Assembly: GCA_001780775.1 (NCBI GenBank)
Contig: MFIO01000032.1
Location: forward strand, 1 to 40,330
Source: Candidatus Giovannonibacteria bacterium RIFCSPLOWO2_12_FULL_43_11c
GTDB taxonomy: Bacteria; Patescibacteriota; Minisyncoccia; JACPKW01; UBA11713
Length of the DNA: 40,330 nt
Direction of reading: 5' to 3'
Part shown: positions 31,500-40,083 of the stretch, one piece after another
Layout of the letters: the number at the start of each line of letters is the position of its first letter
Position numbering within the stretch: the first letter of the stretch is position 1
The notes under the pieces: model-generated
Databases searched by the model: none
Seen by the model: only the letters and a program-made list of their open reading frames with translations
Told to the model about the DNA's origin: nothing
Translations under genes and position numbers: made by a program

Positions 31500-31982
31500 C
31501 TATTTTATGAGCTTTGGGAGCTTTTCCCTTTCCTCGCGAAGCTCGTCACGGCAGTAGTGACAAATTGCGAGGTGGCGCGGTAGGGAGGGATCATTTTTAG
31601 CCGACCCATTTTTAGCAAACGCCCTTAGCTCGGCTTTTGTGCGGCAAGCAACCCTTCGCTCAACCGCATCAGCAATAGCAAGCCCCATTATTTTCTTCCA
31701 CGCCTCTTCCTCCTCCGCCTCTTTCAATTCCGTCTTCAGCTTCTTCACTGAAAACTCCGTAGGCGGTTCTTTAAGAATCGTTTTCACTTCATCCCTGCAA
31801 AGCATGCAAGTAGAAGCATGTTTCTTGGCTGTTGTGGAAGGAATCTTCCGTTTCCTCCCCACATATTCCAACTGTTTAAGCGTTAAGCAGTTGGACCGGT
31901 CGGTTGGCAATCCCCTTTTTTCAAGTAACGTTTCCGTTACTAACCTTACGATGAATGTCCCGCTGATAGTTTGCTTTCCCAT
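31500..31982 (-). CDS. Unknown protein with two H-x3-C-x2-C zinc-binding motifs
   Basis: The 160-residue soluble protein holds two copies of a His/Cys motif, HASTCMLCRDEV (about residue 55) and HLAICHYCRDEL (about residue 139), like the zinc-binding anti-sigma (zf-HC2) knuckle but duplicated and without a membrane segment. Between them is a charged helical stretch (about 75-105). It has a strong AAGGAG sequence six to seven bases ahead of the ATG. It may regulate by binding another protein, but no partner sigma factor is present nearby. Function unknown. Confidence 0.7.
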   Translation of the reverse strand: MGKQTISGTFIVRLVTETLLEKRGLPTDRSNCLTLKQLEYVGRKRKIPSTTAKKHASTCMLCRDEVKTILKEPPTEFSVKKLKTELKEAEEEEAWKKIMGLAIADAVERRVACRTKAELRAFAKNGSAKNDPSLPRHLAICHYCRDELREEREKLPKLIK

Positions 31983-32238
31983 TTCATCTCCTTGCCCATT
32001 TTTTTAAATAACTTTCCTACTCTGAACTTACGAACACAATTATTCGCAAACTCGGTTGTAGGAGGGAAAGTTTTTGCAAACCTTCCCTCAAACTTTTTGA
32101 GTGAAGACATGATTTGATTGCTCAAATCTTTCTGGCCAAGTCGGTGGCCTTCAAAGAACTACAGCTAGTGATCACTTTCATCTCAATGGAGAGAAAGTTT
32201 AGAAATGCTTGCAGGTCACTAGAAACCCCTGTTGCTCC

Positions 32239-33258
32239 TTACTTCTTACAACGAGGAGCATATTTGTAGCAGTTTGGGCAGGCCTCGATGTCTGCCCAAT
32301 TTAGCCCTTGCTGTCCGATCGGTGGCGGAGTGACCGGTCCTCCAACGTGAGTGATACACTCATCGTCGGGGAAAACTCCGGCGTAACAGTAGTGGCTTTG
32401 GTCAAGCCATCCACAGGTGCATCGCACATGGTCAGTGACAATTTTGATAATTGTCTCCGTGAAAACCACACACTCCTCTCCCTGTGGCGAGCCGATAATG
32501 TTGGCTCCACCACCCCATCCCGGTTCTATTTCCTGAAGATCTTCGAGCACTTCTCTGATGGGGAAGGGAATGTGCTCTGACCTACGAGCTATCGAAACTT
32601 TCCGATGGGGCTCTCCGTTCTGAAAACGGAAAGCCGGGTTGATCGCTACGATAACGTCTGTCTCAAACGCTTCGTAGTCAAACACACCGGGCAACGTTGC
32701 CTCAACCACCACGAAGGACTCGTGGCGATCGACTCTGGCGGTCGCGAGAAGTTGTTTCTTCTGCTCTGCTCGCTCAGCCAGTGCCTGGTAGATGAACTCT
32801 TTCCCGCCGCCTCTCAAAATCTCGGAAGCGAGCAGGATTTTCTCTGCAAGCGGGCGCTTGTCAGCAAGCGCCAGTCGGGACAACGCCGAGAACACTTCGC
32901 TGTGCTCGCGCGGCATTTCTCCAGCGTTGGGTCCGAGTCCGTCAATTCTCGAAATCGACACCACAAGAAATGGGTCAACTCCGAAAATTCCTTTCTCGAG
33001 CAACGCGAATGCTGTGAGGCTATCCGCGTCGAGCCGTACTGTCCCCACTGTCTTCGCGAGGACAAGCCCCGGATCCTCTGATTCCAACCTCTCGTGCACT
33101 ACCGCGCACGCGGCCGGAACAGGTTTGCCATTTGACCCATGCTGCGGATCGATATCCACCTCGCACAGTCCTTTTAGTGCCGGGACGGTCACCTCAATAC
33201 CCACATCCACCGCCGGGTTTTCTTTCCCCGGACGCGGATCGAACAAAAAGAAATCCAT
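32239..33258 (-). CDS. Unknown 339-residue protein with Cys-rich C-terminus
   Basis: No family is recognised. The first 230 residues look like an alpha/beta enzyme domain (DVGIEVTVPALKGLCEVDID, TVGTVRLDADSLTAFALLEKG) with faint similarity of layout to DHH-type phosphoesterases. The last 70 residues contain two possible metal sites, CTCGWLDQSHYC and CPNCYKYAPRC. Base composition and codon choice look less AT-rich than in the flanking genes, and a strong GAGGAG lies eight bases ahead of the ATG, both unlike the resident genes. Acquisition by transfer is plausible. Confidence 0.7.
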   Translation of the reverse strand: MDFFLFDPRPGKENPAVDVGIEVTVPALKGLCEVDIDPQHGSNGKPVPAACAVVHERLESEDPGLVLAKTVGTVRLDADSLTAFALLEKGIFGVDPFLVVSISRIDGLGPNAGEMPREHSEVFSALSRLALADKRPLAEKILLASEILRGGGKEFIYQALAERAEQKKQLLATARVDRHESFVVVEATLPGVFDYEAFETDVIVAINPAFRFQNGEPHRKVSIARRSEHIPFPIREVLEDLQEIEPGWGGGANIIGSPQGEECVVFTETIIKIVTDHVRCTCGWLDQSHYCYAGVFPDDECITHVGGPVTPPPIGQQGLNWADIEACPNCYKYAPRCKK

Positions 33259-33501
33259 CTTTTTCTCCTCTCGTCGGTTTTGAATTTCCGCTGTGCGGAT
33301 GCCAACGAGACGGCTACAAACTAAACCGTTCCTTTGCAGGAATTATTCTTCTAGAGCTTTGCGGGTGCCGTATTTCCGCATTGCCCTTTTCTTAACTTAA
33401 AGAACTTCCAGCTCACTTTCTCCTCCGCATAAAGCTTCGGAAGGACGCAGTGAGCCGAGATGAGATTACAAGTTTTTGCTTCTAACCTCGTCTCGACCTA
33501 C

Positions 33502-33529
33502 TTGATTTTTGGCAAGACTCAACTATCAT
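33502..33529 (+). promoter_or_regulatory. Possible vapBC promoter, leaderless
   Basis: TTGATT (33502) and TATCAT (33524) are 16 bases apart. The expected start is at or next to the vapB ATG (33537). Confidence 0.4.
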
Positions 33530-33536
33530 AAGAGAT

Positions 33537-33713
33537 ATGGATCAAACATTGGCCAAAAAACGAAATACGCAACTTTTGCTGGGCGTTCGTCCTGAAGAAA
33601 CTAAAAAAATTCTAGAGGAGACGGCGGGGCTTTGGCGTGGCCGCAAGATAGGCCCAATATCCTATCAGCGCGCTGCTCGAAAATCGTACGCAACGCTTCG
33701 CCAGCGGGAATAG
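33537..33713 (+). CDS. Small antitoxin upstream of VapC
   Basis: A 58-residue open frame, MDQTLAKKRNTQLLLGVRP onward, ends at TAG five bases before the vapC ATG. It is basic, with a helical middle (EETKKILEETAG) and an Arg-rich C-terminal tail, as expected of a VapB-like antitoxin with a toxin-binding tail. I see no clear known DNA-binding fold, so the assignment rests on size, charge and position. Confidence 0.72.
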   Translation: MDQTLAKKRNTQLLLGVRPEETKKILEETAGLWRGRKIGPISYQRAARKSYATLRQRE

Positions 33714-33718
33714 AAGAT

Positions 33719-34096
33719 ATGCAGTCTTTTGTCATTGATTCCAATATCCTGATATACCATCTCAAGGATGATGTTGGCGTCACTAAATCTTTAAACGAAT
33801 GGCTGATGGGCGGGAGCAAACTATGTATATCCGCGATAACCCGAATAGAGCTTTTGGCCGCTCCGGTTATGCGCGAGGGCGAAGAAGAAAAAATTCTCCG
33901 TCTTCTCGACAAATTCGTCATGATCCCAGTAGATGCGCGTATTGCGGATACTTCTGCCCGCATTCGCAGAAAATATCATCTGGAACTCGGGGATAGTATT
34001 ATTGCGGCGACTGCTATGTTGATGGATTCAACACTCGTCACACGGAATATTCGTGACTTCAGGAAAATAATCGAATTACAACTACTCAAGCTTTAA
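33719..34096 (+). CDS. vapC: VapC-family PIN-domain toxin
   Basis: The 125-residue PIN-domain RNase starts at MQSFVIDSNILIYHL with the first catalytic Asp at residue 7. Further acidic residues are in ISAITRIELLA and LELGDSIIAATAML. PIN toxins cleave tRNA or rRNA and are held by the upstream antitoxin. An earlier in-frame ATG would overlap the antitoxin gene and is not used. All catalytic residues are present. Confidence 0.92.
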   Translation: MQSFVIDSNILIYHLKDDVGVTKSLNEWLMGGSKLCISAITRIELLAAPVMREGEEEKILRLLDKFVMIPVDARIADTSARIRRKYHLELGDSIIAATAMLMDSTLVTRNIRDFRKIIELQLLKL

Positions 34097-34542
34097 TTTT
34101 TCTCAAAGAACACTTCGACTCGTTTATGAGCCGGGATGAATAGAGAACTAGGTATTCGATTCTCTCCTCATCCCTGCTCACGCAGGGGTCACTCATTTAC
34201 ATTTAAGATTCGCTTTGTACTCTCTCCTCTAGGCGACTACTTCGTGGCAATCGCACAAAAGAATCCAAAGTTTTGAACCTTACCTCCTTATTTAATGAAA
34301 GAACTATTTTTTAATTTCTATCTGATCTCTCCTCTAGAGTTGGAGAGGGGGATTGAGAAGTTTTGGCCTCTGAATCCCTCTTCCCACCTTGATATAAACA
34401 GCATACCATCTTTTTGATTTTATGTCAATTATAATGTCTAATTATACATAAACTCCTTATGAAATAAGGATTTAGTATAGTATATTTTTGTCAATCCACC
34501 GTGACAACTTGCAAACTTTGACAGATTTTATATGCTATATAT
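34097..34542. other. Non-coding gap with hairpins and operator-like palindrome
   Basis: Behind vapC a hairpin pairs GGGATGA..AGAGAA with TTCTCT..TCATCCC (34131-34172), then CCCTGC/GCAGGG around TCAC. Further on are two CTCTCCTCTAG copies (about 34218 and 34328), the second in a hairpin with GGAGAG. TCCTTAT/ATAAGGA (34454-34470) is a 7-base palindrome upstream of the TrmB-type gene and could be its operator. TTGACA at 34518 lies close to the ATG. No gene is supported here. Confidence 0.55.
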
Positions 34543-35283
34543 ATGAACGAAGAAACACTCAAGAAGCTTGGCCTATCCGAGGGGGAGGCCGTCGCCTATA
34601 GCTACCTCCTCGAAAACGGCGAAAGCTCCGTGGGCCAAATGATAAAGAAGCTCCCTATTAAAAGGGGAAATCTCTATAACGTCCTTCGGGGGCTCGTATT
34701 TAAAGGATTAGCCGAAGAATTCAAGAAAAATAAGGTGGTCGAGTTCCGAGTAACGCACCCTTCGCAGATCAAGTACTTTCTCGCGAAATCCGAAGACGAG
34801 CTCGAAGCGCGTAAAAAACTCGCAAACGATCTTATGCCCGAGATGACTTCGAAATATACGCTTAACTACTCGAAGCCCGCGGTTCATTATTTCGAGGGCA
34901 AAGAGGGAATTAAGAAGATCTATGAAAACACGATTATCTCAAATCCGTCAAAAGAAGTTCTAGTTTTCAGGTCACATCTCGATGATAAAACGATGGGGAT
35001 CAAATTCTTCCAAAATTATGGGAAAATAAGAGCAGAGCACGAAATAAAAACTAGAATTATCTCTCCGACAAGTCAGACCGATGAAAAGAAAAAAGAAGAT
35101 ATGGCACTTAAAAGAGAAAGAAAACAATGGGAAAATTTACAAATCCCGGCCGAGATTGATATCTATGACAATAAAGTAGCTATTATATCATTCGAAAATC
35201 ATATAGTCGGCACAATAATCGAAAACAAAGCAACCGCAGATACTTTACGGGAAATTTTTGAGAAAATTTGGAATACACTCTAG
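34543..35283 (+). CDS. TrmB-family transcriptional regulator
   Basis: The 246-residue protein has an N-terminal winged helix of the TrmB type (LKKLGLSEGEAVAYSYLLENGESSVGQMIKKLPIKRGNLYNVLRGLVFKGL, residues about 5-57), a short coiled coil (about 80-100), and a C-terminal ligand-binding-like domain (VHYFEGKEGIKKIYENTI, then IDIYDNKVAIISFE) of the kind seen with phospholipase D-like TrmB C-termini. Target genes are unknown. No Shine-Dalgarno precedes it, and a palindrome at 34454-34470 suggests self-regulation. Confidence 0.85.
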   Translation: MNEETLKKLGLSEGEAVAYSYLLENGESSVGQMIKKLPIKRGNLYNVLRGLVFKGLAEEFKKNKVVEFRVTHPSQIKYFLAKSEDELEARKKLANDLMPEMTSKYTLNYSKPAVHYFEGKEGIKKIYENTIISNPSKEVLVFRSHLDDKTMGIKFFQNYGKIRAEHEIKTRIISPTSQTDEKKKEDMALKRERKQWENLQIPAEIDIYDNKVAIISFENHIVGTIIENKATADTLREIFEKIWNTL

Positions 35284-35288
35284 TGCAA

Positions 35289-36719
35289 TCAATAGCTCTT
35301 TGATTCAAGATACTCTTTGAATGTTCCAGCAATTTTCTCAAATACGTCTTCCTTAGCAAAACGCTCGTCAAATGATTTTGGATTATGGTGGCCAATTTCT
35401 GTGCTCAATTGAAGTGTTCTTCCCAAGATATCGCCTTCGCGAGTTAATTCATCTTTTTTCATAGGCCCTCTTCCCAAATCCAAAGAAACACGAGGAGGAT
35501 CATAAAACGTATCTCTGTCAATGCCGATGCGCAGAGAATGATGGAGAGATTGCCTTTCTCTTCCCCCTACTTTTCTAATTATTTGGTGGCGGAAAGCCTG
35601 GCGAAGTTTTTCATCTGCTTTCACTGTATCGAAATTAAGCTCAATATTTATTCTGGCTTGTTTTCCAGTCTCGCTCTTTGGCCTCGCAAAAACTTTCAAT
35701 TCATACTGTCGTCCAGTTTGTTTATTCTCGGCAGTAAAGACATTAGTTCCCTCTCCTCGAAGTTCTTTTTTTGTAATACGGTATTGTGTATTTGTATCTT
35801 CCAAACTTCTAAAAACGCCGAGCAGAGTATCGAGCCCTTCTAAGGAATTAATTACATCCCTAATCTCGAGTTCTTTCTTTTTTTCTACGGCTATTGAATA
35901 TGCCGACATAAGCACATCTTTACTTCTTCTTAAAATTGCTTCTGAAACTTCCACAGGAAAACGCTCTTTTAACTCATCATCAATTTCTATATTTTTAAGA
36001 GCCCTTTCCCGAAGCAGAGTTTCAATACCGCGTGAGGAATCAACGATATTTGAATAAGAATGAAATAGAGAATCTAAATCAGATTCGCCAAGTTTTTCAG
36101 CTAGCGCAAGAATTTTTTCTCCGCTATTGTCATCATATTCCGCAGTAAAGAATGTACGCACCCCTTCCTCTCCAAATCTTTCAGCGAATTTGAGAAATCT
36201 TTCGTACATCTTTTTCTCCGACAAGAAATGTGCCGATTTTGAAATGACAAATTGTTCTCTTATATCTTCCTTATGCAGAGAGACATCTTTTAATGAGAGG
36301 TCGTTCGATAATTTCAGCATAAAATTAAAACCCAATACTGAATCAACTCTTAATTTATATTCATCCTCCGTTTCGTCAGCTCTTCTAGGATACGAGACTT
36401 GTTCAGGAGAAAAGGCTGCGACTTGAGTTGCTCCTTTCATGGCCAAGCCCTCATTCCCAGATCTTTTTGGCGCAGTTTCCCTTTTAAAAATTCTGAAAGT
36501 ATGTGTGAGATTTTCGGAACCATCTTCAGATATTTTGGCAACTCCTCCCAAATCTTCCGCTAATTTATATATTTTTATCGGCTTATCTACAAAATTCCTG
36601 CCGAGGTAATGTCTCGTTGCATTAAACATAACCATCCCATCCGGCGTTACTTTTGTACGACTTGCGCGAATCTCTTCCGAATGTCTGTACCCGGATTGCA
36701 TGCCAAAATCTTCAGGCAT
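35289..36719 (-). CDS. Unknown 476-residue protein
   Basis: A soluble, charged, mostly helical protein with no membrane segment or signal. The C-terminal 130 residues look alpha/beta (QYELKVFARPKSETGKQARINIELNFD, then RQSLHHSLRIGIDRDTFYDPPRVSLDLG). No catalytic motif is recognised. AGGGGA lies about seven bases ahead of the ATG. It follows the gene at 36765-37583 by 45 bases and the two are probably co-transcribed. It converges with the TrmB-type gene, whose stop is only five bases away. Confidence 0.7.
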   Translation of the reverse strand: MPEDFGMQSGYRHSEEIRASRTKVTPDGMVMFNATRHYLGRNFVDKPIKIYKLAEDLGGVAKISEDGSENLTHTFRIFKRETAPKRSGNEGLAMKGATQVAAFSPEQVSYPRRADETEDEYKLRVDSVLGFNFMLKLSNDLSLKDVSLHKEDIREQFVISKSAHFLSEKKMYERFLKFAERFGEEGVRTFFTAEYDDNSGEKILALAEKLGESDLDSLFHSYSNIVDSSRGIETLLRERALKNIEIDDELKERFPVEVSEAILRRSKDVLMSAYSIAVEKKKELEIRDVINSLEGLDTLLGVFRSLEDTNTQYRITKKELRGEGTNVFTAENKQTGRQYELKVFARPKSETGKQARINIELNFDTVKADEKLRQAFRHQIIRKVGGRERQSLHHSLRIGIDRDTFYDPPRVSLDLGRGPMKKDELTREGDILGRTLQLSTEIGHHNPKSFDERFAKEDVFEKIAGTFKEYLESKSY

Positions 36720-36764
36720 AAGTATCCCCTTAGAAACAAGGTTTGGAAAAAAGTGCCGAATTGC

Positions 36765-37583
36765 CTACCGCGTATTGCGCCCCTTCATTAATGTTGATGG
36801 AGCAAATCCATAATCCTTAATTGTCTCGGTTGAAATTTTACGAAAATCTCTCGTTTTTGCATCGCGAATTAACAAATCTCCTTTTTGATCGCGATAACCT
36901 TCACCTCTCGAGGGATGATAAATAACCGCAGCCATTTTTGTTTCAAACCAATTCAGACCTTCTCCTTCTTTAACGGGATGTTCCCTTAGTATAGAATTGG
37001 CTTTCACAATATCCCAAATGAATGTCTGAAATTCGGCATCTCTAATTTTTTCAGGGGAAAGCGCGTCTTCTCGATTTTCCGGAATATAGAAGAGGGGTTT
37101 TTCTTTATAATCCTTATCAGAAAGTTGCTCGCGAGAAAGTACTTTTTTCCCGGCAAATACTTCAAAAAGTGTATCGGCTTTATTTTTCTTCCCATAAGCA
37201 GAATGAAAAAATATTGGTCCTAATTTCTGAAGATCAACCTGCTTCAGTGCTACTAATTTTTCGAGATCGACGACAATAGATTCTCCCTTCTTCTCAGGAT
37301 TCAACGCACGCTGAACAACTCCGCTTTTTTCAAGATAATTAAATGCGCGATCCACTAATTTATTTCGCTCTGGTATGTTTTCAATTGCTTCAGCGGCTTC
37401 TTTCGAAGTTATTTTTCCTTCCATGAATAGGCCCGCGTACGAAGCGGCTGCTTGCGATTTTCTGGCAATAAGCGACTCTCTCATTTCTGAAAGTGCTCCT
37501 TCTGGCATTTTTACTGCTTCCCTTTTTTCAATTTTTGCGGGTTCTTCTATGTGATTGTCTGGCAAAGGCATTGATTCATTCAT
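36765..37583 (-). CDS. Unknown 272-residue protein
   Basis: A soluble protein with an acidic, Pro-rich N-terminus (about residues 1-28), then a helical region (MPEGALSEMRESLIARKSQAA...ENIPERNKLVDRAFNYLEKSG) and a mixed C-terminal domain. No family is recognised. TAATAT ends nine bases before the ATG on the minus strand, so the mRNA may be leaderless. It is divergent from clpP and probably shares a transcript with the following 476-residue protein. Confidence 0.7.
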   Translation of the reverse strand: MNESMPLPDNHIEEPAKIEKREAVKMPEGALSEMRESLIARKSQAAASYAGLFMEGKITSKEAAEAIENIPERNKLVDRAFNYLEKSGVVQRALNPEKKGESIVVDLEKLVALKQVDLQKLGPIFFHSAYGKKNKADTLFEVFAGKKVLSREQLSDKDYKEKPLFYIPENREDALSPEKIRDAEFQTFIWDIVKANSILREHPVKEGEGLNWFETKMAAVIYHPSRGEGYRDQKGDLLIRDAKTRDFRKISTETIKDYGFAPSTLMKGRNTR

Positions 37584-37645
37584 AGCTATATATTAGAACT
37601 TTCTTGACTTATATTGAATGCGGGAGTAACTTTATGACTATGAAT

Positions 37646-37722
37646 CCCGTTAGAAAACTAATATATGTTATAGATTCACGCCTTTATAGTCGTGGAGGCC
37701 GATTTAACCTTTTTCTAACGGG
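37646..37722 (+). promoter_or_regulatory. Inverted repeat abutting the clpP start codon
   Basis: CCCGTTAGAAAA (37646-37657) is the exact reverse complement of 37711-37722, and the right arm ends on the base before the clpP ATG. In RNA the 12-base stem would close a 53-base loop over the initiation region. The left arm may also serve as a protein-binding operator. Confidence 0.65.
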
Positions 37723-38349
37723 ATGAACGACGAATACAACCAAGTTTTGATTCCGACAGTTATCGAAAAAACTAGTTTCGGCGAGAGGGCGTATGATATT
37801 TACTCGAGATTGCTCAAAGAGCGGATTGTTTTCTTGGGTGGGGCAATCAATGACCCGGTTGCCAATACTGTAATCGCCCAGCTTTTGTTTCTACAGCATG
37901 AAGATCCAAAAAAAGATATAAGTTTATATATAAATTCCCCGGGGGGATCGGTAACGTCTGCTCTTGCGATCTATGACGCGATGCAATACGTCAAACCGGA
38001 CGTTTCAACTATCTGCGTAGGCTTTGCCGCCTCGGCAGCAGCAGTTTTAATGGCCTCGGGCGCTCCGGGAAAGCGCTACGCTCTTCCAAATTCGGAAATT
38101 ATGATCCATCAAGTGTTCGGCGCGGCGGAGGGACAAGCGGCAGATATAAAAATCACTGCCGACCATATTATTCATATAAGAGAAAAAATTAATAAAATAT
38201 TGGCCCGTCACACAAATCAGCCTCTTTCCAAAATAGAAAAGGACACCGACCGGGATTTTTACATGGACGCTATTGAAGCCAAAAACTACGGAATAGTGGA
38301 TCAGATAATCAAAGGAAAAAACGGGGAGAAAGAAAAGAAATCCAGATAG
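37723..38349 (+). CDS. clpP: ATP-dependent Clp protease proteolytic subunit
   Basis: ClpP is the tetradecameric serine protease that degrades substrates fed by ClpX/ClpC. The 208-residue protein has the catalytic triad: Ser104 in [15 protein letters not shown], His129 in [12 protein letters not shown] and Asp178 in TDRDFYMDA. The start region ([24 protein letters not shown]) is typical and no propeptide beyond a few residues is evident. There is no Shine-Dalgarno; an inverted repeat abuts the ATG. Confidence 0.97.
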   Translation: MNDEYNQVLIPTVIEKTSFGERAYDIYSRLLKERIVFLGGAINDPVANTVIAQLLFLQHEDPKKDISLYINSPGGSVTSALAIYDAMQYVKPDVSTICVGFAASAAAVLMASGAPGKRYALPNSEIMIHQVFGAAEGQAADIKITADHIIHIREKINKILARHTNQPLSKIEKDTDRDFYMDAIEAKNYGIVDQIIKGKNGEKEKKSR

Positions 38350-38354
38350 AAGGT

Positions 38355-38449
38355 CGGAAGTAGGAGGAGTCCCCTCAATCCCTCCTTTTGAGGGCCCTTC
38401 ACGGGGATGATGGCCTTGTGCCTAAGACCTCTCTTACTTCCGGGTTTTT
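38355..38449 (+). terminator. Structured terminator region between clpP and gpmI
   Basis: CGGAAGTA (38355-38362) pairs with TACTTCCG (38435-38442), directly followed by GGTTTTT. Inside the long loop CCCTCAA/TTGAGGG and TCCCC/GGGGA can form alternative stems. It probably terminates clpP; its length is unusual for a simple terminator. Confidence 0.6.
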
Positions 38450-39998
38450 ATATTAGCTCATCCAAAAGGCTCACTCCCGTCATGTCGGCGGGCTTTTCGA
38501 TTCCCATGAGCTCTAAAATCGTCGGGGCGACGTCAGAGATGACCCCGCCGACTTTGCTATATTGTTTTAAAATCTCGGATTTATCTCTGGACTCTTTTCT
38601 CTCAAATTTTTTGCCAATCAGGAAAAAAGGCACGGGGTTTACGCTGTGCTTGGTTTTTCTCTCCCCGGTGAAGCGGTATCTTTTCTCTTCCGCGTTTCCG
38701 TGATCTCCTGTGATAATAGCAATACCGTCGTTTTTTAAGACCTCTTGAACTATTCTTCCGACTTCCCTATCCAAAATTTCAATCGCTTTCGCGGTCGCCT
38801 CGAAATCTCCCGTGTGCCCAACCATATCCGCGTTCGCAAAATTGACCAAGATGAAATCGTAATTTTTTATTCTTGAAATGACTTCGTCCGCGATTTTCTC
38901 CGCGCGCATCTCGGGATACTTATCATAATGAGATTCGTGCAGAGATTCCACCAAAAAGTGGTCCTCTTCTGGATATGGGGTCTCATTCCCGCCATTGAAA
39001 AAATAGGTAACGTGAGCGTATTTATCTGTTTCCGCGATATGAAATTGTTTTAAATTCTTATCAGAAAGAACCTTTGCAAGCGGCTGAGAAACGTTTGGCG
39101 TAGAAAAAGCTGCCAAGCTCGATAATTTTTTTTCATATTCCGTCATTGTAACGAATTCGAGATTAGAAATTTTCTCACGCGGGAATTTATCAAACCCTTC
39201 TTCAATAAAAGCCTGGGTCAACTCCCGGGCGGAATCTTCGCGGAAGTTGAAAAAAATTGCCGCGTCCCCTTCCTTAATCCTCGATTCGTTTTCCCCGTCC
39301 CATCCTGTCTCGATAAATTCGTCTGTAATCCCTTTTTTATATTGGTCTTCTAGATAGCTAACTGGGTCTTTGAATTTATTTCCCTCACCTTTTGTGAAAA
39401 GGTTATAGGTTTTTTCGATCTTCTCCCAGTCCCCATCCCGATCCATTGAGAAATCCCTGCCGATAATCGAACTCATTCGCGCGAATGGATATAATTTGGA
39501 GATTCTTTCTTCGAGAAATCCAAAAAAATTGCCTGCTTCTTTTGGGGAGGCGTCGCGCCCGTCCGTGAAAAGATGGAGATAAACCTTATCGAATTTTTCG
39601 CGCTTTGCAAATTCCAAAAGAGCGTAAAGATGGTCGGGGTAAGCGTGGACCGAACCCGATGAAAAAAGGCCTATTAGATGCAGAGCGCTGTTGTTTTTCT
39701 TTACCTGCCTTAAAGCTCTCTTGAACGCCGGGTTTTCAAAAAATGAGCCGTCTTGTATGGATACGGATATCCTCGGAAGATGGTGGTATATGGTTTTCCC
39801 GGCGCCTAAAGTCAGATGCCCAACCTCTGAATTCCCAGCCTCCCCCCAAGAAAGCCCGACGGCTATGCCAGAGGCCTGAAGCGTGGTAAAGGGGTATAAT
39901 TTTTCGAAACCTTCGAAATTTTTCCGTCCCGCGGCCCAAAAAGTCGATTCTGGGTCATCGCTTATTCCAAAGCCGTCCAATATGATTAACGTGACCAT
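38448..39998 (-). CDS. gpmI: 2,3-bisphosphoglycerate-independent phosphoglycerate mutase
   Basis: This glycolytic enzyme interconverts 3- and 2-phosphoglycerate using two Mn ions. The 516-residue length is normal. Motifs: LIILDGFG at the N-terminus (metal), GEAGNSEVGH with nucleophile Ser57, LHLFTDGRDASP, MSSIIGRDFSMDRD, and the C-terminal metal motifs NFANADMVGHTG and ITGDHGNAEE with KHSVNPVPF. No Shine-Dalgarno is present; TAGAAT ends six bases ahead of the ATG on the minus strand, again compatible with a leaderless message. Confidence 0.97.
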   Translation of the reverse strand: MVTLIILDGFGISDDPESTFWAAGRKNFEGFEKLYPFTTLQASGIAVGLSWGEAGNSEVGHLTLGAGKTIYHHLPRISVSIQDGSFFENPAFKRALRQVKKNNSALHLIGLFSSGSVHAYPDHLYALLEFAKREKFDKVYLHLFTDGRDASPKEAGNFFGFLEERISKLYPFARMSSIIGRDFSMDRDGDWEKIEKTYNLFTKGEGNKFKDPVSYLEDQYKKGITDEFIETGWDGENESRIKEGDAAIFFNFREDSARELTQAFIEEGFDKFPREKISNLEFVTMTEYEKKLSSLAAFSTPNVSQPLAKVLSDKNLKQFHIAETDKYAHVTYFFNGGNETPYPEEDHFLVESLHESHYDKYPEMRAEKIADEVISRIKNYDFILVNFANADMVGHTGDFEATAKAIEILDREVGRIVQEVLKNDGIAIITGDHGNAEEKRYRFTGERKTKHSVNPVPFFLIGKKFERKESRDKSEILKQYSKVGGVISDVAPTILELMGIEKPADMTGVSLLDELI

Positions 39999-40083
39999 TG
40001 TATTATTCTACCGCGTCTGTTATCATTTATATATTACTTATATCCATTTAACTTGGAATTAATCTTAATAAATCGCAAATGCT

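Noticed and set aside
31307-31510. 67-codon open frame in the gap behind hicA
   Set aside because: It starts in a hairpin, shows no protein-like pattern and has no ribosome-binding site or neighbour support.
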